From Arthrobacter gandavensis (lineage in GTDB: Bacteria > Actinomycetota > Actinomycetes > Actinomycetales > Micrococcaceae), in NCBI RefSeq assembly GCF_015355785.1, contig NZ_JADKYW010000005.1, positions 713,468 through 777,467 on the forward strand: 64,000 nt of DNA. The letters are read 5' to 3'. The notes under the pieces were generated by a model. The model did no database searches. It saw only the letters and a list, made by a program, of their open reading frames with translations, and was not told where the DNA came from. Positions 1-9,263 of this stretch are shown here, one piece after another. The position numbers were made by a program, and so were the translations under genes. How positions within the stretch are numbered: position 1 is the stretch's first letter; each line of letters begins with the position of its first letter.

Positions 1-750
1 GCACCGGAACGCCGGGACGTGCTCGACGGCGTGAGCCTGGACCTGCGTGCCGGCGAGACTATGGCGCTCGTCGGAATCACCGGCAGCGGAAAGTCCACGC
101 TGCTGCAGCTGGTCCCCCGGCTGTACGACGCCACGGCCGGGCGCATCCGGATCGACGGCGTGGATGTGCGGGACTACCCGCTGCGGGAACTGCGCCGCAT
201 CGTTTCGGTTGCCTTCGAGGAGACCACCCTGTTCTCCAGCTCGGTCCGGGACAATGTGCTTCTCGGCGCGGACGCCGGCAGCGACGCCGAAGCCGAAGAC
301 CTCCTGCGCGAAGCCCTTGACGTGGCGCAGGCCCAGTTCGTCTATTCGCTGCCCGACGGCGTGGACACCCTGATCGGGGAGGAAGGGCTCAGTCTTTCCG
401 GCGGTCAGCGCCAGCGAGTGGCCCTGGCCCGTGCCATTGCTGCCCGGCCCACTGTGCTGGTTCTGGATGATCCGCTCTCCGCGCTGGACGTGCGCACCGA
501 GGAACTGGTGGAGCACCGGCTCCGCGAGGTCCTGGCAGAAACCACTACCCTGGTCGTCGCCCACCGCCCCTCCACAGTTTCCCTGGCGGACCGGGTAGCC
601 CTGATGCAGGACGGCAGGATTGCCGCAGTCGGAACCCACGCCGAGCTGCTGGCAGAGAATGAGCACTACCGCCACGTGATCGCCAGCCTGCCGGCCTCGC
701 CGCAGGACCTGGACAGCGGACTCGAAGATGAAAGCGAGGTTCTCCGGTGA
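1..750 (+). CDS. ABC exporter ATP-binding half, degenerate subunit (5' truncated by window)
   Basis: C-terminal nucleotide-binding domain of an exporter subunit; the membrane part lies before the window, and the frame is open from base 1. Counting from base 1: Walker [10 protein letters not shown] (25-33), signature LSLSGGQ (130-136), Walker B ending LDDPLSALD, and switch histidine H188. The residue after the Walker B aspartate is D157, where hydrolysing sites have glutamate. That substitution is typical of the degenerate half of heterodimeric exporters. The stop overlaps the GTG start of the next gene, which encodes the partner subunit. The transported substrate cannot be read from the sequence. 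Confidence 0.9.
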   Translation, partial: APERRDVLDGVSLDLRAGETMALVGITGSGKSTLLQLVPRLYDATAGRIRIDGVDVRDYPLRELRRIVSVAFEETTLFSSSVRDNVLLGADAGSDAEAEDLLREALDVAQAQFVYSLPDGVDTLIGEEGLSLSGGQRQRVALARAIAARPTVLVLDDPLSALDVRTEELVEHRLREVLAETTTLVVAHRPSTVSLADRVALMQDGRIAAVGTHAELLAENEHYRHVIASLPASPQDLDSGLEDESEVLR

Positions 751-2609
751 GCCGGTTCAGCATCCGCCGCGCCGGGGCGCCACTCCCGGACCAGGCACAG
801 GCAGGCAACGCCGTCGGCACGTCCGGAGAAGACAACCTGGACCTGGACCGGGAGCAGAACCGGGCCGTCCGGCGTCGTTCGCTGTCCCTCCTCGCCTCCC
901 TTGTCCGTCCCAACCGCGGCCGGTTCATCTTCACCATCGCACTAGTGGTGTTCTCCCAAGCCGCCCGCGTCGCCGGGCCTGCGATCATCGCCTTTGGCAT
1001 TGACCATGCCCTGCCTGCCCTGCAGGACGGCAGTTCCCTGCCGCTGCTGGCGGCCGGCGGCACCTACCTGCTCGCCGCGGTCCTGGCAGCCGGGCTGACG
1101 GCAGGCTACGTCCGGTCCACTGCACAGCTAAGCCAGGCGATGCTGCTGGACCTGCGGCTGAGGGTTTTCCGGCACACGCAGCGGCTCAGCCTGGAGTTCC
1201 ACGAGCGCTACACCTCGGGCCGGATCATCTCCCGCCAGACCTCGGATCTGGAGGCACTGCGCGAACTGCTGGACTCGGGTATCAGCTCCCTGGCCTCGGG
1301 TGCCATGTACATGGTCTTCGTGGCCGTCAGCATTTTCGCCCTGGATTGGCGCACCGGCGTGCTGCTCTGCGTGGCGTTCGTGCCGATGTTCCTGCTGACC
1401 CGCTGGTACCAGAAGCGTTCCCAGCTTGCGTACCGTGCTTCCCGGGTGACCTCGGCGAAGCTGATCGTGCACTTCGTTGAAACGATGACCGGCATCCGCG
1501 CCGTGAAGGCGTTCCGCCGGGAGACCGTCAACGCCGAGAAGAACGACGAGCTCGCTGAGGACTACCGCCGGGCCACCCTGCGCTCCATCAACCTCAACGG
1601 CGTGTTCCAGCCCGGCCTGATCTTCATCGGCAACGCGACCGTGGCTGTGGTGCTGCTGGCGGGCGGCTACCGCGTGCTCGATGGCGGGCTTGAAGTCGGT
1701 GCGCTGCTGGCCCTGCTGCTCTACGCCAAGCGGTTCTTCCAGCCGGTGGACCAGATGGCCATGTTCTACAACTCGTTCCAGTCCGCTTCCGCGGCCCTTG
1801 AAAAGGTATCCGGTCTGCTGGAAGAAGTCCCGACCGTGCGTCCGCCCCGGCAGCCGGTGACACTGCGGGACGCTGCAGGAGACATAAAATTCGACGGCGT
1901 GGAGTTCCGTTACGGGGACGGCCCGCTGGTCCTGCCCCGCCTGGACCTGCACATCCCCGCCGGGCAGACCGTGGCCCTGGTGGGCCAGACCGGCGCCGGC
2001 AAATCCACCCTGGCCAAGCTGATCGCCCGGTTCTATGACCCGTCGGACGGCGCGGTGCTGCTGGACGGGGTGGATCTGCGGAACCTCACGCAGAGGGACC
2101 TGCGCCGCGCCGTCGTCATGGTGACGCAGGAGGCGTTCCTGTTCAGCGGCTCGGTGGCGGAGAACATCGCTCTGGGCAAGCCCGGGGCATCACGGGAAGA
2201 GATCGAAGCGGCAGCCCGGGCTGTAGGCGCCCACGACTTTGTTGAGTCCCTGCCCGAGGGATACGAGACCGACGTGAACAAGCGCGGCGGCAGGGTCTCC
2301 GCCGGTCAGCGCCAGCTCATCAGCTTTGCCCGCGCGTTCCTCGCGGACCCCGCGGTGCTGATCCTCGATGAGGCAACATCGTCCCTGGATGTGCCCAGCG
2401 AGCGGCTGGTGCAGCAGGGGCTGAAGACCCTGCTGGGCAACCGCACCGCGCTGATCATCGCCCACCGGCTGTCCACGGTCGAAATAGCGGACCGGGTACT
2501 GGTCATGGACGCCGGCGTTGTGGTGGAGGACGGCACGCCCTCCGGGCTCACCAGCGGAAACGGACGCTTTGCGGCGCTCAATGCCGCATGGCAGGACTCG
2601 CTCGTGTAA
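747..2609 (+). CDS. ABC exporter, fused permease and ATPase (heterodimer partner)
   Basis: 620-residue exporter half: a cytoplasmic N-terminus of about 50 residues, six predicted membrane helices (about 60-340), then an ATPase domain. Walker [10 protein letters not shown] is at 413-421. Walker B ends in LDEATSSLD with the catalytic glutamate present. The signature is VSAGQ (517-521) rather than LSGGQ. Together with the Asp-for-Glu change in the upstream subunit, this gives a pair with one canonical and one degenerate ATP site, as in TM287/288. The GTG start overlaps the upstream stop, so the two are translationally coupled. Drug or lipid export is possible but unproven. Confidence 0.92.
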   Translation: MSRFSIRRAGAPLPDQAQAGNAVGTSGEDNLDLDREQNRAVRRRSLSLLASLVRPNRGRFIFTIALVVFSQAARVAGPAIIAFGIDHALPALQDGSSLPLLAAGGTYLLAAVLAAGLTAGYVRSTAQLSQAMLLDLRLRVFRHTQRLSLEFHERYTSGRIISRQTSDLEALRELLDSGISSLASGAMYMVFVAVSIFALDWRTGVLLCVAFVPMFLLTRWYQKRSQLAYRASRVTSAKLIVHFVETMTGIRAVKAFRRETVNAEKNDELAEDYRRATLRSINLNGVFQPGLIFIGNATVAVVLLAGGYRVLDGGLEVGALLALLLYAKRFFQPVDQMAMFYNSFQSASAALEKVSGLLEEVPTVRPPRQPVTLRDAAGDIKFDGVEFRYGDGPLVLPRLDLHIPAGQTVALVGQTGAGKSTLAKLIARFYDPSDGAVLLDGVDLRNLTQRDLRRAVVMVTQEAFLFSGSVAENIALGKPGASREEIEAAARAVGAHDFVESLPEGYETDVNKRGGRVSAGQRQLISFARAFLADPAVLILDEATSSLDVPSERLVQQGLKTLLGNRTALIIAHRLSTVEIADRVLVMDAGVVVEDGTPSGLTSGNGRFAALNAAWQDSLV

Positions 2610-2711
2610 CCCGCAGGCCGCTGCGGCGCTGATTTCGCGCTCCCGCAGGTTGTCGAGTACACTTGTAAAGTTGCTTGGCCGGGAGGGAAACCTTCGGATA
2701 AGCAGTGGTTA

Positions 2712-2788
<77 letters not shown>

Positions 2789-2796
2789 AAACAGGA

Positions 2797-2827
2797 AAGG
2801 ACCCATCGTTTTCGGTGGGTCCTTTTT
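2797..2827 (+). terminator. Intrinsic terminator of tRNA-Pro
   Basis: Stem AAAGGACCCA / TGGGTCCTTT around a short T-rich loop, ending in a run of Ts. It starts 8 bases after the tRNA CCA end. Confidence 0.85.
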
Positions 2828-2882
2828 GCTGTGCCGGCGCGTATGCTCTGGAGCATCTCCCACCAAGGCACCAGGAGATCCC

Positions 2883-3521
2883 ATGGCTGTCCGCGTTGAC
2901 CTGAACATCTCCCTTGACGGCTATGCCACCACCACGGACCAGACTCCGGAGAACCCCTTCGGGAAAGACTGGGGCCGGCTGGTTGGACCCTACACAGCCA
3001 CCCGCACCTTTCAGGAACGGGTGCTGCACCAGCCCGGAACGGGAACCACGGGTGTTGATGACAAATATGCCGCCGCCTACTTCGAGGGCATCGGAGCCGA
3101 AATTATGGGAGCCGGGATGTTCGGCCTGCACAACTTCCCGGATGACCCCGGGTGGAGGGGCTGGTGGGGCGACGAGACTCCGTTCGATTACCCGGTCTTC
3201 GTCCTCACCCACTCCGCCCGGGCTCCCATCGACCTGCCCGACGGCACCCGGTTCGAGTTCCTTGCCGCCGCGCCGCAGGAAGCCCTGGACCGGGCCCTGG
3301 ACGCCGCCGGCGGCCGGGATGTGCGGATCGGCGGCGGACCAACGGTCGTTAAGGCGTTCCTCGAAGCAGGGCTGGTGGACCGGATCCACGTGGGCATCAC
3401 GCCGATCCTGCTGGGCCGCGGCGTCAACCTGTGGGAGGGCCTCCGTGGCCTGGAAGACGGCTATGAGGCCAGTTCGGAAGCAGCCGACGACGGCGTCACG
3501 CACCTGACATTCTCGCGCTAG
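2883..3521 (+). CDS. Dihydrofolate reductase family protein (RibD C-terminal like)
   Basis: 212-residue protein of the RibD C-terminal/DHFR fold. It has the N-terminal LNISLDGYA strand, a central stretch rich in Phe, Trp and Asp, and the GGGPTVVKAFLEAGLVDRI segment that binds NADPH in this family. The ATG at 2883 is chosen because AGGAG lies 6 bases upstream; the reading frame is open back through the tRNA, but that part is not coding. It stands alone between a tRNA terminator and the convergent purC. Members are usually annotated only as reductases, and the substrate is unknown. Confidence 0.85.
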   Translation: MAVRVDLNISLDGYATTTDQTPENPFGKDWGRLVGPYTATRTFQERVLHQPGTGTTGVDDKYAAAYFEGIGAEIMGAGMFGLHNFPDDPGWRGWWGDETPFDYPVFVLTHSARAPIDLPDGTRFEFLAAAPQEALDRALDAAGGRDVRIGGGPTVVKAFLEAGLVDRIHVGITPILLGRGVNLWEGLRGLEDGYEASSEAADDGVTHLTFSR

Positions 3522-3567
3522 TGCACACCACCCACCCGTAAAACGGCCCGGGAAACACCTCGGGAAA

Positions 3568-3603
3568 CACTGCAGGCCCCGGGGAAACCCGGGGCCTGCA
3601 GTG
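3568..3603. terminator. Perfect 16-bp hairpin between convergent genes
   Basis: CACTGCAGGCCCCGGG and its exact complement are separated by GAAA, between the DHFR-like gene (+) and purC (-). There is no T-run on either side. It probably ends transcription from both directions. Confidence 0.6.
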
Positions 3604-3614
3604 AACAGCTGAGT

Positions 3615-4508
3615 TTAGGCGAAGCTCTTTCCGGTCAGCCGCTCGTACGCCTCGACATACCGGGCGCGGGTGCGTTCGACGACGTTCTCGGGCAGGGCCG
3701 GCGGCGGGGTATCCGCTGCCTTGTCCCAGCCGGACTCGGCCGAGGTCAGCCAGTCCCGGACGTACTGCTTGTCGAAGGAGGGCTGTGCCTTGCCGGGTTC
3801 GTACAGGGACGCGTCCCAGAAGCGCGATGAGTCCGGGGTCAGCACCTCATCGCCCAGGGTGACCAGGCCGGTGGCCGGATCCAGGCCGAACTCCACCTTG
3901 GTGTCAGCCAGGAGAATTCCGCGGTCCCGCGCAATGGCCTCAGCGGTGGTGTAGATCTCCAGGGTCAGGTCCCGGATCTGCGCTGCCGTGCCGGCACCCA
4001 CTGCGGCCACAACGGCGTCGTAGTTGATGTTCTCATCGTGCTCGCCTACCTCCGCTTTGGCAGAGGGAGTAAAGATGGCCGGTTCGATCCGCGAGCCGTC
4101 CACCAGCCCCGCGGGCAGCGGGACGTCGCACACGGTCTGCGACTGCCGGTACTCAGCCAGTCCGGAGCCGGTGAGGTAGCCGCGGGCAATGGCTTCCACG
4201 GGGTACATTTCAAGCTTCCTGCAGATCATGGCCCGGCCGGCGACTTCTGCCGGCACACCCTCTTCCGCGGAAATAACATGGTTGGGGACGTTGCCCAGCT
4301 GGTCGAACCACCACAGGCTCAGCTGTGTCAGGATCCGGCCCTTGTCCGGGATGACACTGGAGAGGACGTGGTCATAGGCGCTGATCCGGTCGCTGGCCAC
4401 AACCAGCACCCGGTCCTGCGCGGCGTCCGGGCCGGCGGGTACGTACAGGTCCCGTACTTTGCCGGAGTAGATGTGGTTCCAGCCATTGAGCTGCGGGGCG
4501 GTGCTCAT
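3615..4508 (-). CDS. purC: Phosphoribosylaminoimidazole-succinocarboxamide synthase
   Basis: 297 residues, full length for SAICAR synthetase, which joins CAIR and aspartate with ATP in de novo purine synthesis. Family marks include the YSGKVRDLY strand near residue 14, ASDRISAYD near 58, and the KLEMYPVEAIARGYLTGSG segment around 118. The ATG overlaps the purD stop (ATGA), so purD-purC form a coupled leftward pair. Other purine genes, purF and purM, lie 3 kb away on the opposite strand. Confidence 0.96.
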   Translation of the reverse strand: MSTAPQLNGWNHIYSGKVRDLYVPAGPDAAQDRVLVVASDRISAYDHVLSSVIPDKGRILTQLSLWWFDQLGNVPNHVISAEEGVPAEVAGRAMICRKLEMYPVEAIARGYLTGSGLAEYRQSQTVCDVPLPAGLVDGSRIEPAIFTPSAKAEVGEHDENINYDAVVAAVGAGTAAQIRDLTLEIYTTAEAIARDRGILLADTKVEFGLDPATGLVTLGDEVLTPDSSRFWDASLYEPGKAQPSFDKQYVRDWLTSAESGWDKAADTPPPALPENVVERTRARYVEAYERLTGKSFA

Positions 4509-5815
4509 GCCAGATCCTCTTCGCTGCCGGCGCCGGCGCTGCCGGCCGGAACCAGGATGTCGCCCCGCTCGGCCTTCAGGGCAATGTCGCTCCGGTGCTG
4601 GGAACCCTCAAGCTCAATGGCGTCCACTCCCTGGTAAGCGAGTTCCCTCGCCTGCGACAGGTTCTCCCCCAGCGCAACGACGGCAAGGACCCGCCCGCCG
4701 GCGCTCACAATCTCATCGGCCTCGACGGCAGTGCCGGCATGCAGGATGTGCACGCCCCCGATCGCCTCGGCTTCCACCAGCCCCAGGATCGGATCCCCGG
4801 TGCGCGGAGTGTCCGGGTAGTTTTCGGACGCGACGACGACGGCGACTGCCGTGCGCGCGTCCCACTTCAGCTGCTCCATGGCATCCAGTTCACCCTTGGC
4901 GGCAGCCAGGAGCAGGCCGCCGAGCGGAGTCTTCAGCCGGGCCAGCACAGCCTGGGTTTCCGGATCGCCAAAACGGGCGTTGAACTCGATGACGCGCAGT
5001 CCGCGGGAGGTCAGGGCCAGGCCGCAGTACAGCACGCCGACGAAGGGGGTGCCGCGCGAGGCCATCTCATCCACGGTGGGCTGGGCCACGCGGGCAATGA
5101 CGTCATCCACCAGGTTTGCCGGTGCCCACTCCAGCGGGGAGTAGGCACCCATACCGCCGGTGTTGGGGCCCTCGTCGTTGTCGAAGATGCGCTTGAAGTC
5201 CTGGGCCGGTGCCAGCGGCACCACATGCCGTCCGTCGGAGAGAACAAAGAGGGAGACCTCCGGGCCGTCCAGGAACTCTTCGATGACCACTGTTCCACCG
5301 GCATCGAAGCAGGCGAGCGCGTGGGCAAGTGCTTCGTCCCGGCTGGAGGTGACTACCACTCCCTTGCCGGCTGCCAAGCCGTCGTCCTTGACCACGTAGG
5401 GGGCCCCGAAGGTGTCCAGTGCGTCGGCGGCTTCGTCCGCTGTCGCGGCGACCCGGGCCATCGCGGTGGGTACGTTGGCTTCAGCCATGACCTGTTTGGC
5501 GAAAGCCTTCGAGGCTTCCAGCTGCGCTGCCGCCTTGGAGGGACCGAAGACCGGAATGCCGGCTTCCACGAGGGCATCTGAAACACCTGCTGCCAGCGGC
5601 GCTTCCGGGCCCACGACGACGAGGTCGGATTCCAGTTCACGCGCGAGAGCCGTTACGGCTTCCGGATCGCTGGCGTTAATGAAATGGACTGGCACTACCT
5701 GCGCGATTCCTGCATTCCCGGGAGCCGCGTGGACTTCGGAAACGTAGGGGTCGGCCAGCAGGGCCCGGACAATGGCATGTTCGCGGCCGCCGGGGCCAAC
5801 AACGAGAACCTTCAC
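4505..5815 (-). CDS. purD: Phosphoribosylamine-glycine ligase
   Basis: 436-residue GAR synthetase, an ATP-grasp enzyme joining phosphoribosylamine and glycine. The N-terminal VLVVGPGGREHAI is diagnostic; the ATP-grasp core includes VVKDDGLAAGKGVVV and the NTGGMGAYSP loop, followed by EFNARFGDPE. The start is GTG at 5815. No Shine-Dalgarno is visible; a TACTCT hexamer lies 8 bases upstream, which suggests a leaderless or near-leaderless message. It is followed directly by purC. Confidence 0.96.
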   Translation of the reverse strand: MKVLVVGPGGREHAIVRALLADPYVSEVHAAPGNAGIAQVVPVHFINASDPEAVTALARELESDLVVVGPEAPLAAGVSDALVEAGIPVFGPSKAAAQLEASKAFAKQVMAEANVPTAMARVAATADEAADALDTFGAPYVVKDDGLAAGKGVVVTSSRDEALAHALACFDAGGTVVIEEFLDGPEVSLFVLSDGRHVVPLAPAQDFKRIFDNDEGPNTGGMGAYSPLEWAPANLVDDVIARVAQPTVDEMASRGTPFVGVLYCGLALTSRGLRVIEFNARFGDPETQAVLARLKTPLGGLLLAAAKGELDAMEQLKWDARTAVAVVVASENYPDTPRTGDPILGLVEAEAIGGVHILHAGTAVEADEIVSAGGRVLAVVALGENLSQARELAYQGVDAIELEGSQHRSDIALKAERGDILVPAGSAGAGSEEDLA

Positions 5816-5823
5816 AAGAGTTC

Positions 5824-5829
5824 AGAGTA
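5824..5829 (-). promoter_or_regulatory. Candidate -10 box (TACTCT) for purD-purC
   Basis: TACTCT read on the minus strand, 8 bases before the purD GTG. It fits the leaderless pattern seen at other genes here. Confidence 0.45.
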
Positions 5830-5912
5830 CTGGCTGGGATGCACGCCCTGAAAGCCGCCATGGCTCCGTGACGCGGCCGGCGGCGGCACGCGGGACGGGC
5901 GCCGGACTTCCG

Positions 5913-5918
5913 TACACT
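5913..5918 (+). promoter_or_regulatory. Candidate -10 box (TACACT), leaderless asparaginase
   Basis: TACACT ends exactly 6 bases before ATG 5925, which would put transcription start at or next to the start codon. No ribosome binding site is present. Confidence 0.6.
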
Positions 5919-5924
5919 GGCAGT

Positions 5925-6929
5925 ATGTCTGCCACCTTCGCTGCCTCCGATGCCGTCGAACTCGCTGTCCTGGAGCGCAACGGCTTCATTGAATCCCGCC
6001 ACGTGGGTTCCGCCGTCGTGCTGTCCGGTGACGGGTCGGTGGTCACCGCCCTGGGCGACATCACCACGCCGGTGTTCCCGCGTTCGTCCCTGAAGCCGTT
6101 CCAAGCCGTAGCCACGATGCAGGCCGGCGTTCCGCTGCGCGGCCCGCAGGTGGCGCTGGCCGCGGCCAGCCACATCGGCGCGAAGGAACACACCGACGTC
6201 GTCCGTGGAATGCTTGAGGCCGCCGGAGTCACCGAAGAGGATCTGCAGTGCCCGGTGGACTGGCCGCAGGACGAAGAGGCCCGCACCGCGCTGATCCGCT
6301 CGGGCAAGGGCAAGCAGCGCATCGCCTTCAACTGCTCCGGAAAGCATGCAGCGTTCCTGTGGGCGTGCACCGAAAACGGCTGGGACACTGCCACCTACCT
6401 GGATCCGTCCCATCCGCTCCAGCAGGGAATCGCCCGGGTCATTGAGGATTTCTGCGAGGAGAAGCCCGCTCACTGGGCCGTTGACGGCTGCGGCGCTCCC
6501 CTGGCCGCAGTGTCGCTGACCGGGTTGGCCCGTGGAATCGGCAAGCTGGCCAAGGCACCGGCGGACAAGCACGGGGATGCCCGCGCGGCCACCGTAGCAA
6601 CCGCCATGCTGGACTATCCCTGGGCCGTCCATGGCGCCGGCAGGGAAAACACGGTGGTCATGGAAGACCTGGGCATTATCGCCAAGAGCGGCGCCGAAGG
6701 CGTCCTGGTGCTCGGCACCGACACGGGGGCTTCAGTGGCCCTAAAAATGCTCGACGGCAACGGCCGCGCTGCCACCCTGGTGGGCCTGACGCTGCTCGCC
6801 GCCAGCGGTGCCATTGATCCGGAGGGTGTCTTCAAGGTCCTGGCCAAGACCGTTCCCCCGGTACTCGGCGGCGGCGAACCCGTGGGCAGCCTGCGCCTGG
6901 CCGCTCCGGTCACTGCACTGCTGGACTAG
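5925..6929 (+). CDS. Asparaginase (L-asparaginase II family, PF06089)
   Basis: 334-residue protein of the actinobacterial/rhizobial asparaginase family, distinct from the E. coli AnsA/AnsB fold. Marks include the [13 protein letters not shown] opening, [13 protein letters not shown] with the S-x-x-K pair near residue 55, the [13 protein letters not shown] segment and [10 protein letters not shown] near 140. ATG 5925 is chosen because a TACACT box sits 6 bases before it. It probably hydrolyses asparagine to aspartate and ammonia. It lies among purine genes, which use aspartate and glutamine, but a functional link is only a guess. Confidence 0.88.
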   Translation: MSATFAASDAVELAVLERNGFIESRHVGSAVVLSGDGSVVTALGDITTPVFPRSSLKPFQAVATMQAGVPLRGPQVALAAASHIGAKEHTDVVRGMLEAAGVTEEDLQCPVDWPQDEEARTALIRSGKGKQRIAFNCSGKHAAFLWACTENGWDTATYLDPSHPLQQGIARVIEDFCEEKPAHWAVDGCGAPLAAVSLTGLARGIGKLAKAPADKHGDARAATVATAMLDYPWAVHGAGRENTVVMEDLGIIAKSGAEGVLVLGTDTGASVALKMLDGNGRAATLVGLTLLAASGAIDPEGVFKVLAKTVPPVLGGGEPVGSLRLAAPVTALLD

Positions 6930-6931
6930 CG

Positions 6932-7312
6932 ATGGCTCGGCGCAGGATTTCTTCGGCGGACGGCATGGCCGCGCTGAACGCAGCGGTGGCCGGCCCGACG
7001 GACCGGAACACTACCGCGACGGCGGTTCGCTATGCCCTCGAGGAGCTCGCAGAGCGGGTGCCGGGCAACTCGGTGGAGGTGCGGGTGCCGCCCTTCGGCG
7101 TCACCCAGTGCATTCCCGGCCCCCGGCATACCCGGGGCACTCCCCCGAATGTCGTGGAGACGGACGCCGCTACCTGGCTGGGGCTGGTGACCGGCACGCT
7201 GTCGTGGGCAGGTGCGGTGGCTGCCGGGAACGTCTCTGCCTCAGGGCTGCGCGCGGATTTGTCCGAGTGCCTGCCGCTGTTTCCGCGGCTTGCCGGCAGC
7301 GGGACAGCATAA
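6932..7312 (+). CDS. SCP-like (sterol carrier family) protein
   Basis: 126 residues, resembling the bacterial SCP orthologue domain found in actinobacteria. The conserved parts seen are [19 protein letters not shown], a [18 protein letters not shown] stretch and the C-terminal TWLGLVTG...[20 protein letters not shown]. The domain may bind a hydrophobic ligand, but no enzyme activity is known. It starts 2 bases after the asparaginase stop, so the two are probably co-transcribed. Confidence 0.75.
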   Translation: MARRRISSADGMAALNAAVAGPTDRNTTATAVRYALEELAERVPGNSVEVRVPPFGVTQCIPGPRHTRGTPPNVVETDAATWLGLVTGTLSWAGAVAAGNVSASGLRADLSECLPLFPRLAGSGTA

Positions 7313-7325
7313 TCTCTACTGCCGG

Positions 7326-7331
7326 TAGAAT
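7326..7331 (+). promoter_or_regulatory. Candidate -10 box (TAGAAT), leaderless gene
   Basis: TAGAAT lies 6 bases before ATG 7338, with no ribosome binding site between. Confidence 0.55.
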
Positions 7332-7337
7332 TTAGGC

Positions 7338-7658
7338 ATGACTTCCGAGCAGCACAGCCCCGAACGCCGCGAGATCACCATCCGCCGCGCTCCCCGCTTT
7401 GTCCCCTTTATGGCGCTGGGCGTGGTCGCTGCCTTCATTGTCGCGCTGGTCATGGCGTACACCGGGGACGAGAATCCGCAGTACACCCGGGAAGCCGTAC
7501 TGGGATTCTTCACGGTGACCTTCGCCCTCCCGGGCGTGGCTTTGGGCTCCATCGCGGCGCTTGTCCTGGACCGGATCAGCATCCGCCGCTCCGAGCATGC
7601 AGTGGTTGAGGCAGCGGACGGCGAGCCCGACAGCACAGGCACCTCCCCCGCCGCGTAA
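7338..7658 (+). CDS. Small two-helix membrane protein, function unknown
   Basis: 106 residues. A charged N-terminus (about 1-22) is followed by two predicted membrane helices, about 25-43 and 58-80, joined by the short polar loop TGDENPQYTRE. The tail is acidic. I do not recognise the family. It sits just upstream of purF and appears to have its own promoter (TAGAAT 6 bases before the ATG). Confidence 0.75.
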   Translation: MTSEQHSPERREITIRRAPRFVPFMALGVVAAFIVALVMAYTGDENPQYTREAVLGFFTVTFALPGVALGSIAALVLDRISIRRSEHAVVEAADGEPDSTGTSPAA

Positions 7659-7696
7659 CGCTCTGTCCCTGAGCCTTTCGAACCCGGCGGGCGTGA

Positions 7697-7702
7697 GAGA
7701 AT
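7697..7702 (+). promoter_or_regulatory. Candidate -10 box (GAGAAT) for purF-purM
   Basis: GAGAAT ends 7 bases before ATG 7710. The alternative ATG at 7701 would overlap this box, so the box also helps decide the start. Confidence 0.45.
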
Positions 7703-7709
7703 GACTTCC

Positions 7710-9263
7710 ATGGCACGCGGTGACGGAATGCTTTCCCACGATCTCATGCCCGGCGAGAAAGGACCGCAGGATGCCTGCGGAGTCTTCGGCGTCTGGGCCC
7801 CCGGCGAAGAGGTAGCGAAGCTTACCTATTACGGTCTGTACGCGCTGCAGCACCGCGGACAGGAATCCGCGGGCATCGCTACAAGCGACGGCGGCCGGAT
7901 CAGCGTCTATAAGGACATGGGACTGGTCTCCCAGGTCTTCGACGAAACCACCTTGAACACTCTCCTGGGCCACATCGCAATTGGGCACTGCCGGTACTCA
8001 ACCACCGGCGCCTCGCACTGGGCGAATGCCCAGCCCACCCTCGGAGCGACCGCCGCCGGCACCGTGGCACTGGCCCACAACGGCAACCTGACCAACTCCG
8101 CCGAACTTTACGAAATGATCCTGGCCCGCCAGGGACGCCCCCGCTCGGGCGAAATCGCACAGGGCAACACCTCGGACACCGCCCTTGTGACGGCCCTGCT
8201 GAACGGCACTGACGGGCGTTCCCTGGAAGAAACCGCGCTGGAGCTGCTGCCCAAGCTGCGCGGCGCCTTCTCCTTCGTTTTCATGGACGAAGGCACCCTG
8301 TACGCGGCCCGCGACACCTACGGTGTCCGCCCGCTGGTACTCGGCCGGCTGAACCGCGGCTGGGTTGTGGCCTCCGAGGGCTCGGCCCTTGCCACCGTCG
8401 GTGCAAGCTTCATCCGGGAGATCAAGCCCGGCGAGTTCATCGCCATCGACGAGAACGGCATCCGCTCCCAGATGTTCGGGGAGCCGACGCCGGCCGGCTG
8501 CGTCTTCGAGTACGTGTACCTGGCGCGTCCGGATGCTTCCATCAACGGCCGCTCGGTGTACGAATCCCGGGTGGAGATGGGCCGCCAGCTGGCCCGCGAA
8601 AACGGTGTCGAAGCGGACATTGTCATTCCGGTCCCCGAATCCGGCACACCCGCTGCGGTGGGCTATGCAGAGCAGTCCGGCATTCCCTTCGCCCACGGGT
8701 TCGTCAAGAACTCCTACGTGGGGCGCACCTTTATCCAGCCGAGCCAGACCCTGCGCCAGCTCGGCATCAAGCTGAAGCTCAACGCCCTCGAATCCGTCAT
8801 CCGCGGAAAGCGCGTGGTAGTCGTGGACGACTCGATTGTCCGCGGCAACACCCAGCGGGCGATCGTGCGCATGCTCCGCGAGGTCGGCGCCAAGGAAGTC
8901 CACGTCAAGATCTCCTCCCCGCCCGTCCAGTGGCCGTGCTTCTACGGCATCGACTTTGCTTCCCGCGCCGAGCTGATTGCCAACGGAGCCAAGGTTGAGG
9001 AAATCTGCACCTCGATCGGCGCCGATTCCCTCGCCTACATCTCGGCAGACGGGATGATCGGCGCCACCCAGCAGCCGCGCGAAAAGCTCTGCACGGCCTG
9101 CTTCACCGGCCGCTACCCCATCGAACTGCCCCCGGCAGACCGGCTGGGCAAGAACCTGCTGGAGACCCCGTCCGATGCGGACGGTTCCAACGGCTGCGAT
9201 CCGGGACCGGACAGTGAATTCGAGACCCTCCTGACCCCAACAGACAAGAAAGAATCGGTATGA
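7710..9263 (+). CDS. purF: Amidophosphoribosyltransferase
   Basis: 517 residues; catalyses the first committed step of purine synthesis, PRPP plus glutamine to phosphoribosylamine. It has a 22-residue propeptide and then the nucleophile C23 in DACGVFGVW. The PRPP loop is VVVVDDSIVRGNTQRAIV. The C-terminal LCTACFTG pair, together with cysteines in GCVFEYVYLARPD and WPCFYGID, fits the [4Fe-4S] type known from Bacillus. ATG 7710 (MARGDG) is preferred to 7701 on likely homologue starts and on the -10 box. The stop overlaps the purM start. Confidence 0.96.
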   Translation: MARGDGMLSHDLMPGEKGPQDACGVFGVWAPGEEVAKLTYYGLYALQHRGQESAGIATSDGGRISVYKDMGLVSQVFDETTLNTLLGHIAIGHCRYSTTGASHWANAQPTLGATAAGTVALAHNGNLTNSAELYEMILARQGRPRSGEIAQGNTSDTALVTALLNGTDGRSLEETALELLPKLRGAFSFVFMDEGTLYAARDTYGVRPLVLGRLNRGWVVASEGSALATVGASFIREIKPGEFIAIDENGIRSQMFGEPTPAGCVFEYVYLARPDASINGRSVYESRVEMGRQLARENGVEADIVIPVPESGTPAAVGYAEQSGIPFAHGFVKNSYVGRTFIQPSQTLRQLGIKLKLNALESVIRGKRVVVVDDSIVRGNTQRAIVRMLREVGAKEVHVKISSPPVQWPCFYGIDFASRAELIANGAKVEEICTSIGADSLAYISADGMIGATQQPREKLCTACFTGRYPIELPPADRLGKNLLETPSDADGSNGCDPGPDSEFETLLTPTDKKESV

